Assembly (NCBI GenBank): GCA_017642535.1
Contig: JAGCOW010000069.1
Coordinates: forward strand, 1-57,307
Direction: 5' to 3'
DNA from: Bacteroidales bacterium
GTDB taxonomy: Bacteria; Bacteroidota; Bacteroidia; Bacteroidales; UBA1715
DNA length: 57,307 bases
Shown here: piece after piece, positions 1-8,535 of the stretch
Layout of the letters: each line of letters opens with the position of its first letter
How positions within the stretch are numbered: position 1 is the stretch's first letter
Translations under genes and position numbers: made by a program
The notes under the pieces: model-generated
The model's input: only the letters and a program-made list of their open reading frames with translations
What the model was told of the DNA's origin: nothing
Databases searched by the model: none

Positions 1-17
1 ATACATTGCGTCTCTAC
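1..17. repeat. Partial GTAGAGACG-type palindromic repeat
   Basis: CGTCTCTAC at 9-17 is one arm of the same 9-bp motif that forms the perfect palindromes at 20157-20184 and 23949-23976. The other arm would lie at or beyond the window edge. It sits just past the stop of the minus-strand gene that follows, the same position relative to a gene as most of the other copies. Confidence 0.5.
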
Positions 18-21
18 ATTC

Positions 22-1494
22 TTAATTCTTAATTTTCTTGTATCCTATGCACCTGTCGTATCCCTGTGCATAATCGTAAAAATACACAAAAATTTCGTAT
101 TCGTTCTCGGTTTGATAAAAACTGCCGTCAATGCCGATTTCGTCAATTGTTTTGAAATCGGCTGACGCTTTCACATATTTATAATTATAATATCCTTGTT
201 TCAACAATATAGTCGCTTCGTATTGCTGTTTTTCTTCGTTGTAGGTCATCTTGTTTTCATCGGTGAGTTTCCAATTGTTGAAACCGCCAAACACGTACAC
301 GTCAAGCGTATCATATAAATTTCGGTGATACTTGAGTGTGAATTTCACTTCGGCATAGTCGGCGCTTGCACCTTCGTAAATACCCGGATTGTTATCGTCC
401 TGGATAAGGAACTTTCCATTAAGGTCGGTGGTTGAAGTGTAGGCGGCATGCCAGTCATTGTCGGGATGGAGAAGCACTGTGTATTTTCCGTCTTTTTTGC
501 CGATAAAGTCAACTGGAGCAGTTGCTATCCGTAGATTTTTGAAGTTAAAATTGTGAAACTCGTTGCCCCCTTGAAAAATAGCGTTTCTATTGTCGTTGAA
601 CACCAACGTGCCATCGCCAGAAACATGGTTTGGTTTGATTCCGCTGATTATTTTGTCCCAACGGCCATTTTGTTGATACACAACGAATAAATCCTTGTCA
701 AACGTCGATAAATCAAATCCATGAGGAATGATTTTCATCGTAATCTGTTGCGAATCGTCCATATATTGTACAAGATTTGGGCGAATTACATCTGCTTGGA
801 TTTCAACAAGTTGCTCGGTAACAACAAATCGTTTTTGAAAAAGTATGATTTCATCGCTTTCTACATATTCCTCACTGAATTCCTCGCTGTCTTCGTCGTT
901 TTCTCGATTGTAAATTACACCATTATCATAAACCTGCAAAATGTAGTTTCCCGACAGCAGAAACGTGAAATTCGGCACCTGAGCCCCAGAGACAGGAAAA
1001 GCTCTATTATAGTTCACATACGGCACGGTCGTGCTGTACGAAGGTTCGGCAGCATCGCCATCAAACAAGAAATCTTCGTCTTTTATCTTTATATATTCCG
1101 ACTCAACGAGATTGGATTTCCGCCAGTAACGGTCGCAGTGGATAATGCGAAACGAGAGTGAACGAATGTCATCTTCCAAAATGTCAAAATCTAGCTCCAA
1201 ACCTTTATTTTCGCCAACTAACGGAATAACAGGTGTGCTGAGTGAATCACCCTTTGCAGGTCCGATTGCAATTAACCATGCGGAAATTCTCGTCTTCTCC
1301 ACTGGCCGAAATCTGACAGATTTTATTTTTGCATATCCAGGATTCACATACTGGTCGTACATTATCTGCGAATAACAGCAAAGTGTTGTGAATAAAGAAG
1401 CTACTATGGAAAAAATGAATCGCAAGGATATTATATTTGATAATTTATTATTCACAAAGATATAAAATTCTCCTTTACTCTCATTTTTTCCCAA
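22..1494 (-). CDS. T9SS plug protein (DUF5103 family)
   Basis: An exported protein of about 490 residues that resembles the DUF5103 family, now called the type IX secretion plug; these proteins are thought to close the SprA translocon channel from the periplasmic side. An N-terminal hydrophobic segment (about residues 24-43, ending CCYSQ) looks like a signal peptide. The family's opening is recognisable (KIKSVRFRP, then FRIIHCDRYWRKSNL near residue 115-130), followed by beta-rich domains and a C-terminal aromatic-rich end. The start is uncertain: the first Met gives a long hydrophilic leader, and a possible -7 box (CAAAGATA, 1455-1462) lies inside it, so a TTG start near 1425 directly before the signal peptide is possible. 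Family assignment is from memory of the family pattern. Confidence 0.8.
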   Translation of the reverse strand: MGKNESKGEFYIFVNNKLSNIISLRFIFSIVASLFTTLCCYSQIMYDQYVNPGYAKIKSVRFRPVEKTRISAWLIAIGPAKGDSLSTPVIPLVGENKGLELDFDILEDDIRSLSFRIIHCDRYWRKSNLVESEYIKIKDEDFLFDGDAAEPSYSTTVPYVNYNRAFPVSGAQVPNFTFLLSGNYILQVYDNGVIYNRENDEDSEEFSEEYVESDEIILFQKRFVVTEQLVEIQADVIRPNLVQYMDDSQQITMKIIPHGFDLSTFDKDLFVVYQQNGRWDKIISGIKPNHVSGDGTLVFNDNRNAIFQGGNEFHNFNFKNLRIATAPVDFIGKKDGKYTVLLHPDNDWHAAYTSTTDLNGKFLIQDDNNPGIYEGASADYAEVKFTLKYHRNLYDTLDVYVFGGFNNWKLTDENKMTYNEEKQQYEATILLKQGYYNYKYVKASADFKTIDEIGIDGSFYQTENEYEIFVYFYDYAQGYDRCIGYKKIKN

Positions 1495-1522
1495 GAATGT
1501 AAAATGGAATTATTTTGGATAA

Positions 1523-2680
1523 TTATAGTTCCAACTTATTCTTCACAGGATTTGCGTATATTGACAAAACGATTTGTTCCAAGTCGTTCTTGCTCTTAGG
1601 AATGGCAAGTTCCTTGATACCATTGGTAATATACTCAACAAAACCTTTTTTGTCTTCTTCTGTATATTTATCGGCAAATTTCTTGGTTTTGTAAAGCATG
1701 TCGTATGCAATATAATTGTTCTTTTCCAACACGTAAGCGTCATAAATCCGTTGGTCTATGATATGTGCAAGCTGAACAAACTTTTCTGTCTTGTCAAATG
1801 AGTCGCAATACTGCAATTCTTCAAGTGTAATAGGTTTGGTTATGGTAAAATTGACGTGTCCTTTGGGTTTCACAATACCACTCCAGATGCTTTGATAATC
1901 CTCGTTTTTACCTTTCTTATATGTCGTCAATGCCGAAACATATAATTCAGCCGCCTTGGCAAAGGCACAAGGTTCATATTCGTAAGAAACCGAAACAGGC
2001 GTAATATTAAGATGTGAGAGATTTTCAATGAAATTCTCTTCACTACTCATTGCGAACATTTTCAAAACGGCTGCTTCCGTCTTGTCGTCTCCGTCCTTGG
2101 TACGTCCGTTGCGTTGGGCAATCCACACAGAACGTTTTTTCTCTGTGATTACATAACGAATATAAGAAGAAACAATAAAGTAGTCACGATACAAATCGCG
2201 CAAATTTCCACTTCGGTTGATTCGAAACATACGGTTGATTTTTCCTAAATCAATTGAAATATCGTTTTTCATCAGATTGCTACCAAACGTGATTTCCGTC
2301 TGACAATGTCCTGTCTTGAGCAGATAAATGTTCAACAATGCTGCGTCAAGTACAATATCACGGTGGTTCGAGATGAACAAATATGGTTGATTATTCGGAA
2401 TCTCATCGCCACCAGAACATGTGAAATTCGAAATAGAATTATGGATAATTCGCTCAAGAACCGAGAATGTGATTTGTTCTTGAAATTCTTGGACGGTCTT
2501 TATCTTTTTAAATTCCTTTATAACTTCGTCCACCTGCTTGTGAGGTGCCAAATTGTTGACCAGCCACGGAAAATAAAGATCGGAAACGACTCTATCTATC
2601 GCGGCAGGAACTTCATCGTCATTGTACGGACGTAAATCTTCAAAATCAGGCATCATGGCTTTACTTTTTTCTATTATCAA
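1523..2680 (-). CDS. Lysophospholipid/1-acylglycerol-phosphate acyltransferase-like protein
   Basis: A 385-residue soluble acyltransferase-like protein, probably moving an acyl chain to a lysophospholipid or related acceptor at the inner membrane. The motif ISNHRDIVLDAALL (about residues 103-116) corresponds to the NHx4D block of PlsC-type enzymes, although the spacing between His106 and Asp112 is one longer than the classic motif. A second block, WIAQRNGRTKDGDDKT, matches the substrate-binding region with its EGTRS-like position changed. Its start lies inside the 3' end of the upstream ligase gene (20-nt overlap at 2661-2680), so the two are cotranscribed. It is longer than a minimal PlsC (about 240 aa). 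Substrate unknown. Confidence 0.75.
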   Translation of the reverse strand: MIIEKSKAMMPDFEDLRPYNDDEVPAAIDRVVSDLYFPWLVNNLAPHKQVDEVIKEFKKIKTVQEFQEQITFSVLERIIHNSISNFTCSGGDEIPNNQPYLFISNHRDIVLDAALLNIYLLKTGHCQTEITFGSNLMKNDISIDLGKINRMFRINRSGNLRDLYRDYFIVSSYIRYVITEKKRSVWIAQRNGRTKDGDDKTEAAVLKMFAMSSEENFIENLSHLNITPVSVSYEYEPCAFAKAAELYVSALTTYKKGKNEDYQSIWSGIVKPKGHVNFTITKPITLEELQYCDSFDKTEKFVQLAHIIDQRIYDAYVLEKNNYIAYDMLYKTKKFADKYTEEDKKGFVEYITNGIKELAIPKSKNDLEQIVLSIYANPVKNKLEL

Positions 2681-3956
2681 AAAATTTAATTGGTTTACGT
2701 TTTGCTTCAGGAAAATTTCGTTTGTTTATCTCGTCAATAGGCAAAAATTGAATGTTCGGAGCAATTCTGATTCTCGCTCTAAAACGGTCTTTCAAGTCTT
2801 TTATCAATTCATCGTTAGGATTTTTGCAACCAATGAACACTGACACGTCATCCATCCCAATTTCGTTGGTATTTGCTTCAACAAGATAATTTTCAACATA
2901 TTCCACATTGTCAAGCACGTCGAATATGGCGGCAGGATACAAAGTTGTGCCTTTCACTTTAAGCATTTGGTTCTTGCGACCTTTCAACGGACTGATACGC
3001 ATGGTAGTTCGACCACAAGAGCAAGGTTCATAATGGAAACAGGCAATGTCACCCGTACGGAAACGAAGCAACGGCATACCTTCCACGCCAAGCGTGCAAA
3101 CGGTCAATTCTCCATATTCGCCTTCTTTTACAGGATTTCCGTTTTCATCAATTATTTCACAGATAATCAATTCTGGATGATGATGTCCGCCTTTGCCAGC
3201 ACCACATTCGCAGAATGAAGTACCCATTTCCGTAGAAGCGTATGTGGAATATAACTTAATATCCCATTTTTCTTTGATTCTATTTCCTAACAAGTTAAGG
3301 TTGTAGTTTTCATCGCGAAGATTTTCTCCAATGCAAATGGCTTTCTTCACGCTACAATTCTTATAATCTATGCCGTTTTCTTCGGCGAATTTTATGATAC
3401 GTAATATAAAAGACGGAACGCAGATAATTGCATCTGGTTTCAAGCGCTTAATCGTCTCCCACTGAAGGGCAGGTATGCCATTACCCACGCGGATTACCGA
3501 ACCTCCCATCATTTTAACGCCTTCGAAATAAGCCAAACCAGCCATAAATCGTTTGTCAAGCGTCGTCATCAATTGATAGATTTCTCCTGGCTTGCCGTCG
3601 GCACAAGTGAATGAGATTGCTTCATTGTATGCCAAACGTTTCCAGTCTTTTTCGGTTGCAGCAAACGTAGTCGGCTCGCTCAACGTACCCGAAGTTGACA
3701 TATAATCAACTACTTTCGACGGTTCAACGCAAAGAAAATCCATATTGTGCGTTTGCAAATCCTCTTTTGTCGTAAACGGAATGTAACGAAGGTCTTCTAA
3801 TGTTCTTATCTTGGAAATATCAATATGTTCTTTTGTGAACATATTTTGATAGAACGGAGATTTTGCTTGCAAATATTGAAGCAAGTCCTGTAGCTTTTCC
3901 TCCTGAAACTTTTTTATCACTTCACGAGGTTCGTATTCTATTGCTGGTTTAAACAT
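2661..3956 (-). CDS. Phenylacetate-CoA ligase family (PaaK-like) adenylate-forming enzyme
   Basis: An ANL-superfamily acid:CoA ligase or adenylating enzyme of the PaaK type, about 431 residues. Visible motifs are the ATP loop YMSTSGTLSEPTTF (about residue 95-108), YASTEMGTSF in the middle, GELTVCTLG followed by RFRTGDIA, and a C-terminal GRKNQMLKVKGTTLYP. A further in-frame Met exists 30 nt upstream, at 3986, but a good -7 box (TATATTTG on the minus strand, 3975-3982) lies inside that extension, so the start at 3956 (MFKPAIEY) is preferred. It overlaps the acyltransferase downstream, suggesting that the ligase activates an acid that the acyltransferase then transfers. True phenylacetate catabolism is not supported: no other paa gene is nearby. 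Confidence 0.8.
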   Translation of the reverse strand: MFKPAIEYEPREVIKKFQEEKLQDLLQYLQAKSPFYQNMFTKEHIDISKIRTLEDLRYIPFTTKEDLQTHNMDFLCVEPSKVVDYMSTSGTLSEPTTFAATEKDWKRLAYNEAISFTCADGKPGEIYQLMTTLDKRFMAGLAYFEGVKMMGGSVIRVGNGIPALQWETIKRLKPDAIICVPSFILRIIKFAEENGIDYKNCSVKKAICIGENLRDENYNLNLLGNRIKEKWDIKLYSTYASTEMGTSFCECGAGKGGHHHPELIICEIIDENGNPVKEGEYGELTVCTLGVEGMPLLRFRTGDIACFHYEPCSCGRTTMRISPLKGRKNQMLKVKGTTLYPAAIFDVLDNVEYVENYLVEANTNEIGMDDVSVFIGCKNPNDELIKDLKDRFRARIRIAPNIQFLPIDEINKRNFPEAKRKPIKFFDNRKK

Positions 3957-3974
3957 ATCAGAATAAAATTTGTG

Positions 3975-3982
3975 CAAATATA
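3975..3982 (-). promoter_or_regulatory. -7 box for the PaaK-like/acyltransferase operon
   Basis: The minus strand reads TATATTTG, a perfect TAnnTTTG box, 19 nt upstream of the ligase start at 3956. No clear TTTG at the -33 position was seen. Confidence 0.6.
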
Positions 3983-4084
3983 CCAAAATTTATGTACTCT
4001 TAGGGACTTGTTTATAACTGGTAAAAAAAAGTTAGCCCCGAACAGAATACTCAATTCGGGGCTAACATATTAACTAACAGTTTA

Positions 4085-4594
4085 TTATAGACCTAATTCT
4101 TTCTTTACTAATGGTGTAATATCAGTTGCCTTGTCAGATGCGATGATAGAACTTCCGGTGCTTGTATCGAAAATGTAAAGGAACCCTTCGCGGTTAGCAA
4201 CAGTTTTTATTGCATTTTCTGCTTTCGTCATAATTGGTTCCAACAATTCAGTCTGACGTTGATTCAATTGTGCCTCGGCATTTTGCTGATATTGCATAAT
4301 TCTTGTCTGCATATCTTGCAATTCTTGTTCAAGCAAACTTAAACTTGCTTTGCTTAGCGTATCTTTAGACTGTTGAGCAGCCAAATATTTTTTGTTGAAT
4401 TCAACAGACATACTTTCTATTATGTCCTTCATCTCATTGTATTCTTTCTCCAAAGTTTTTTGTGCTTCTGCTTTTTCTGGCATAGCGGCAATAAGTTCTT
4501 CAAAGTTGATATGACCAAACTTTTGAGCTTGTGAGTTGAATGAAACGCCGCAAACAAGCAAAACGGCAAGGGTAATTTTTGTTATTGTTTTCAT
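4085..4594 (-). CDS. OmpH/Skp family periplasmic chaperone
   Basis: A 169-residue exported protein of the Skp/OmpH family, which holds unfolded outer-membrane proteins in the periplasm. The signal peptide is residues 1-23 (cleavage after FNSQA). After the conserved start FGHINFEELIAAMPE there is a long helical coiled-coil (about residues 45-125, rich in Glu, Gln, Lys), then a C-terminal segment (VANREGFLYIFDTSTGSSII) typical of the family. Length matches. Transcribed alone from a -7 box at 4616-4623. In many Bacteroidales ompH is next to bamA; here it is not. Confidence 0.9.
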   Translation of the reverse strand: MKTITKITLAVLLVCGVSFNSQAQKFGHINFEELIAAMPEKAEAQKTLEKEYNEMKDIIESMSVEFNKKYLAAQQSKDTLSKASLSLLEQELQDMQTRIMQYQQNAEAQLNQRQTELLEPIMTKAENAIKTVANREGFLYIFDTSTGSSIIASDKATDITPLVKKELGL

Positions 4595-4615
4595 ATTTCA
4601 ATTTTTTAAACGTTG

Positions 4616-4623
4616 CAAAGATA
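4616..4623 (-). promoter_or_regulatory. -7 box for the OmpH/Skp gene
   Basis: The minus strand reads TATCTTTG (TAnnTTTG), 22 nt upstream of the OmpH start codon. The -33 element is not clear. Confidence 0.65.
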
Positions 4624-4738
4624 CATTTTTATTTGTCTATTAAATCACAAAAACAATCCTTTTTTTGTACATAAAACGTGCCAACTTCCTATTTCGTCTG
4701 TATGATTTTGAAAAAAAAAGAAAAAAATCATCGTAGAA

Positions 4739-4769
4739 TTTGTAGAGAATAAAAAAAAGACTACTTTTG
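4739..4769 (+). promoter_or_regulatory. Bacteroidetes-type promoter of tRNA-Lys
   Basis: TTTG at 4739-4742 and TACTTTTG at 4762-4769 are separated by 19 nt, an exact -33/-7 pair. The mature tRNA begins 26 nt after the -7 box. Confidence 0.85.
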
Positions 4770-4794
4770 CATCGTCTTTTTTGAAAGATGGATT

Positions 4795-4867
4795 GATTCA
4801 GTAGCTCAGCAGGTAGAGCACATCCCTTTTAAGGATGGGGTCATGGGTTCGAGCCCCATCTGGATCA
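4795..4867 (+). tRNA. tRNA-Lys(UUU)
   Basis: A full cloverleaf can be folded: acceptor GATTCAG (4795-4801) with CTGGATC (4860-4866), D stem GCTC/GAGC, anticodon stem CATCC/GGATG around loop CTTTTAA, so the anticodon is TTT at 4828-4830 (Lys). The T arm is ATGGG-TTCGAGC-CCCAT. Discriminator base A4867. CCA is not encoded; it must be added after transcription. It stands alone between its own promoter and a hairpin terminator. Confidence 0.97.
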
Positions 4868-4871
4868 CGAA

Positions 4872-4900
4872 AACCACGCAAACAGCGTGGTTTTTTATTT
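4872..4900 (+). terminator. Intrinsic terminator after tRNA-Lys, probably bidirectional
   Basis: An 8-bp perfect stem (AACCACGC 4872-4879 with GCGTGGTT 4885-4892, loop AAACA) is followed by a T-run on the plus strand. On the minus strand the same hairpin is followed by TTTTC and lies directly past the stop of the T9SS cargo gene at 4895, so it can serve both convergent transcripts. Confidence 0.85.
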
Positions 4901-7405
4901 TCTTACAATAAATCTTGCAGATTTTAAACTTCCAGATTTCGTTTTCACTACCGCAACATACATTCCATCAGGAAGGTTTTGTACTGAAATTTCATTGTTT
5001 TGCGTATGCACAACACGTGCTCCGTTCATATCATACACAAAAACATGTTGTATTTCTTCCTCACAACGTATCGTCACTTTTTCATTCGCAACCGAAGGAT
5101 ACAGTGTAAGTTGTCGCATCATCATTGGCGCTACAATTGCCGTAGATTCTCGTTCTCCCAACACTGGTCGCATCATCAACGCCCCCGACTGAACTGATTT
5201 TTCCCATGCAAATCCTAAATTATAGTACAAACGATTACTCAGATTGGTATTCAAATCAATACCGACATTAAGTAAAACGTCATTCGGCTGTTCCCAACCA
5301 ATGAAAAATGATTTTTCCACGACAAGATTTTCCTCTCCCGAAAGAATTCCTTCTTTCTCAATTTCATAATCAACAAAAGCAAATATGCCATCGGCGTATT
5401 TTACACGCTCACTTGATGCTTTATACAACAATTCTCCTGGTTCGCCATTGTCAGCTTTTGCCCACACACACAAGTTAAACGTGGTGTTTGCCGACAACAT
5501 TGTGGGATTGAAATACATAGAAATTGCTCGCAGCGTATCGGGTTGTAACATATCATATTTATATGCAACTCGACCCATTGGTGCGTCACGCAAACCATAA
5601 CCAGCTTCGGGCGTGCCATCATCGTAGGCATAATAATCGTCCAAAATAAGTTTTGCACGACAAGTGTCGTTCCATCTATATTGCGAATACAAAGGATTTG
5701 TGTTATCGGTAAAATAATATAAAAAATCGTACTCACCTGAAGTATAGTGAGCCGTATCTTCTGCTATAAAATCATAGAAATCAACATCAAAATCTGTTAG
5801 AATATCTCGCTCCGAAGCCGTCATTTTCGCAGGCAAATCGGTTTCATATGTGGTGAATTTCACCTCATCGCCCGTATGATTTTTCTTCACTGCCAAATTG
5901 AACTTCAATTTTCTATCTTCCGTATCAAAATTGGCAAACTTCGCAGGTATCGTCAACCGAAAGTCATTGATTGAAACTTTTGAAAAATGTGACATTGGCA
6001 ATGCCTTGTAACGCGTGTATAATGGCGTTATCTCAGATACAAACGCTACATCTTGCACATTTTTTTGTTGTATGCTTCGGTTGGCATTCAGCCACACCAT
6101 ATCCAAATGCCAAAAATCCTCATTCCTTGCGTGACTGGCGTCTTTGCTCAAACTCGTATAATTCTTGAATCGAAAACGAAATCCTTTTACCAAATACGAT
6201 TTTTTCTCTATTGGCAAATACACTGACACAAATTCATCGTTGGTAAGTTTACTTGTTGACCATACCCAATCCCACGACGGATTACATTCTCCCAATGTTT
6301 CCGTTGTCGAATATGACCACGTTGGATTGCCGTCTGTCATTCGGGCATACACAATATCATTGCCTAATTTCTCATTCAAATCAACGCTATCAACCAAGAC
6401 GGTATCTTTCGAATATAGATAGGCATAAGCACGTGTAAGTGCTGCCACACCTAATTTTTCACACGGAATGACCGTATGTTGGAACGGCATGATTTGTATG
6501 TCGGTCAACATAAAATCATTCAATTTTTCATCGTGTAATACAACCGACAAGGTATCAATCAGCAAAAAATAACCATCAAGCAAAATGATAGAATCCGTTG
6601 CATTATACAATTCAACACCAGAAGCGGAGATTTCATTTATAAAAAGTCCCGTCGTATCGTACGGAGCATAAAATTCCAGCACCAAACTATCAGTTGATTC
6701 AGGATTATCGACCACTCCACCCGATTGATAGTAAAAACTTAACGCAAGGGAATCTGCGACTGAATAGTCTTTAATAATATGTTCAAACGAATCAGAACCT
6801 TCGTACGGAATGCCTGATTTATCGAACAATTGAATTTGATTAACGACATAAGAATCTCCATTCTTTATATATAACGTATCGCCAACAGAATATGGAATAC
6901 CTTGTGTTACAGGAACATAATCTCCAATTTCGTCGTTATACAAATAATAATTTTCATCTAACAAGACTAATTTAGAGCCATCATTTCTATACAACTTATC
7001 ACTTGCATAAACGTTTTCGTAGGTTTTCAGATTTATCGGCAACGATGTAAGCACGTCGGATATTACAGCCGTTGTCGAAACATTGGAATGTAACTTACCC
7101 TGGCTGTCCATTGCATCGAATGTGGCAACACCAATGGTTACATAATTTTTGGCAAATGAAGAATTAACATACACGTCGCTTTTTTCCCAAAGATTTGCAA
7201 TGGGAGCACGAGAAGAATATGCAAAATCGTCAAAAAAAGGCAATGTCTTCAATGAAGTTGTAAGCCGACTATCGGATTTTAACACAGAAATGTTCTTCGT
7301 CGCACAATATTCCAACACTTCGCTTTGTGCAAACAGAATCTGCCCCGAAAAAATCAGTACGACAATACACGTAACCAGCTTTTGAAACCTCTTTCTATTC
7401 TTCAT
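4895..7405 (-). CDS. Large secreted protein with T9SS type A C-terminal sorting domain
   Basis: An 836-residue exported protein of unknown function. It has a signal peptide (residues 1-26, ending ILFAQ) and a C-terminal sorting domain of about 75 residues: LTLYPSVANEKVTI, then VFVYDMNGARVV, then LPDGMYVAVVKT and a basic end, the usual type A pattern recognised by the T9SS. A central stretch (FINEISASGVELYNATDSII, about residues 255-275) resembles a lamin-tail domain, which is common in Bacteroidetes surface proteins. Its start overlaps the end of the PASTA gene upstream by 11 nt, so both are in one transcript. The stop lies inside the shared terminator with tRNA-Lys. The role at the surface cannot be deduced. 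Confidence 0.85.
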   Translation of the reverse strand: MKNRKRFQKLVTCIVVLIFSGQILFAQSEVLEYCATKNISVLKSDSRLTTSLKTLPFFDDFAYSSRAPIANLWEKSDVYVNSSFAKNYVTIGVATFDAMDSQGKLHSNVSTTAVISDVLTSLPINLKTYENVYASDKLYRNDGSKLVLLDENYYLYNDEIGDYVPVTQGIPYSVGDTLYIKNGDSYVVNQIQLFDKSGIPYEGSDSFEHIIKDYSVADSLALSFYYQSGGVVDNPESTDSLVLEFYAPYDTTGLFINEISASGVELYNATDSIILLDGYFLLIDTLSVVLHDEKLNDFMLTDIQIMPFQHTVIPCEKLGVAALTRAYAYLYSKDTVLVDSVDLNEKLGNDIVYARMTDGNPTWSYSTTETLGECNPSWDWVWSTSKLTNDEFVSVYLPIEKKSYLVKGFRFRFKNYTSLSKDASHARNEDFWHLDMVWLNANRSIQQKNVQDVAFVSEITPLYTRYKALPMSHFSKVSINDFRLTIPAKFANFDTEDRKLKFNLAVKKNHTGDEVKFTTYETDLPAKMTASERDILTDFDVDFYDFIAEDTAHYTSGEYDFLYYFTDNTNPLYSQYRWNDTCRAKLILDDYYAYDDGTPEAGYGLRDAPMGRVAYKYDMLQPDTLRAISMYFNPTMLSANTTFNLCVWAKADNGEPGELLYKASSERVKYADGIFAFVDYEIEKEGILSGEENLVVEKSFFIGWEQPNDVLLNVGIDLNTNLSNRLYYNLGFAWEKSVQSGALMMRPVLGERESTAIVAPMMMRQLTLYPSVANEKVTIRCEEEIQHVFVYDMNGARVVHTQNNEISVQNLPDGMYVAVVKTKSGSLKSARFIVRK

Positions 7406-8192
7406 TTAAATCAGAGCTAATTGCGTCGTATATAGGATCAAGTCCGAACCAAACATCAATTGTTTCACCAGCAGTCATTTTTCCACCTTCCACATAGACT
7501 GGCGATTGCCGTTGAATACGAGCATTCAACGTATCATCTTTCGTCTTCACATCGCTTGAGAAGATTGCATTCACATTCATTCCACGTGCCATCAGCGAAT
7601 CTTGTACAACACGCCACGAAAGCCCCACCAACGAAGGAATTGAAACTACGACGTCGTTTCCACCCTTGCCAACCAACAAATCAATAGCAGAGCCCTTCGG
7701 TATTTTCACTCCTGCCTCTACATTCTTCAACTGATAGCGTTGTTCAAACACATAATTGTTGGCAAAATCTGGTTTGTATTCCAATACACCAATTCGAAGA
7801 CCTTTGTTTTCCAATATCTGCGTGGCTTGGCGCAATGACATATTTGTAACATTTGGCATAACAACCATCACTGGCGTGAGGGAATTCATAGAAAGATAAA
7901 TTGTACGTCCACGCTTCACTCGTGAACCTGCCGTTGGATAATGGTCAACAATGGCTCCGGGAGCAACGTCGTCAACACTCAAAGTATCGTTCACCTTTAC
8001 TAACAAATTTTCTTTCGAAGCTAAAATTTGTGCCGCTTCAAAATCCAAATTCTTAAAATCGGGAACTTCAACCTCCTCACCATGAGCAGTATAGGAATTC
8101 AGCCAAACGGTAAACGCAACAAAAGCACCAATAAACAAGACAATAATTGCCCCAATATTGATAAATAGAATTTTATGTTTCTTTATGTCCAT
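7395..8192 (-). CDS. PASTA-domain membrane protein
   Basis: A 265-residue protein with one N-terminal membrane segment (about residues 9-30) and then three PASTA-like repeats facing the periplasm: EVPDFKNLDFEAAQ, VVMPNVTNMSLRQA and VSIPSLVGLSWRVV each open a repeat, and glycine/valine patterns such as GSRVKRGRTIYLS close them. PASTA domains bind peptidoglycan fragments or beta-lactams in Ser/Thr kinases and PBPs, but there is no kinase or transpeptidase domain here. In Bacteroidales this family is usually a stand-alone protein near cell-wall genes. First gene of a two-gene operon with the T9SS cargo protein; a -7 box (TATTTTTG, minus strand, 8215-8222) lies 23 nt upstream. Confidence 0.88.
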   Translation of the reverse strand: MDIKKHKILFINIGAIIVLFIGAFVAFTVWLNSYTAHGEEVEVPDFKNLDFEAAQILASKENLLVKVNDTLSVDDVAPGAIVDHYPTAGSRVKRGRTIYLSMNSLTPVMVVMPNVTNMSLRQATQILENKGLRIGVLEYKPDFANNYVFEQRYQLKNVEAGVKIPKGSAIDLLVGKGGNDVVVSIPSLVGLSWRVVQDSLMARGMNVNAIFSSDVKTKDDTLNARIQRQSPVYVEGGKMTAGETIDVWFGLDPIYDAISSDLNEE

Positions 8193-8214
8193 AACAATAG
8201 AATAAACGTATGAA

Positions 8215-8222
8215 CAAAAATA
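8215..8222 (-). promoter_or_regulatory. -7 box for the PASTA/T9SS cargo operon
   Basis: The minus strand reads TATTTTTG, a TAnnTTTG match 23 nt before the PASTA start codon. It lies just downstream of the putative small RNA's U-tract, so both could be expressed separately. Confidence 0.55.
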
Positions 8223-8258
8223 AAATTATAAATGGAAACTAAAAAATAAAAAGAGAAG

Positions 8259-8455
8259 AAAAAAAAGCGGGTAACCAGAGAAGAAGAAATTAACTAAAAA
8301 CTACCTTACATTAACCTCAAACACCACATAACCAATCATGAAAAAGCCGCAACACCATGAAAAAAAGAGAAGACCTGGCTACCCGTTTATCGTGATTATG
8401 TATAAATCTCAATGTACTAACCCAATTTTTGACATACGTTTGTCGCTCATTGGTT
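8259..8455 (-). ncRNA. Putative structured small RNA (about 195 nt)
   Basis: This 344-nt gap holds no plausible ORF but has the layout of a stand-alone RNA gene on the minus strand. A promoter lies at 8459-8488. The predicted 5' end folds into a hairpin (8449-8455 with 8419-8426, plus inner GACA/TGTC). An 11-bp long-range stem pairs 8375-8385 with 8268-8278 (CGGGTAGCCAG with CTGGTTACCCG, one G-U pair) and is directly followed by a run of eight U. The two strands just inside this stem are both pyrimidine-rich (CTTCTCTTTTTTT and TTCTTCTTCTC), making a large internal loop. The size and layout recall 6S RNA or the Bacteroidales-1 class, but the identity is inferred; no signature was verified. Confidence 0.6.
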
Positions 8456-8458
8456 TTA

Positions 8459-8488
8459 CAAAAGTACATCTTTTTTTATAAAACCAAA
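8459..8488 (-). promoter_or_regulatory. Promoter of the putative small RNA
   Basis: On the minus strand TTTG (8485-8488) and TACTTTTG (8459-8466) are spaced by 18 nt, a good -33/-7 pair with no coding start nearby downstream. A transcript would begin near 8452. Confidence 0.75.
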
Positions 8489-8535
8489 ATTATTTTAAAT
8501 AAAAAGTGTAAAAAATACAATTAGAGATATTTAAC

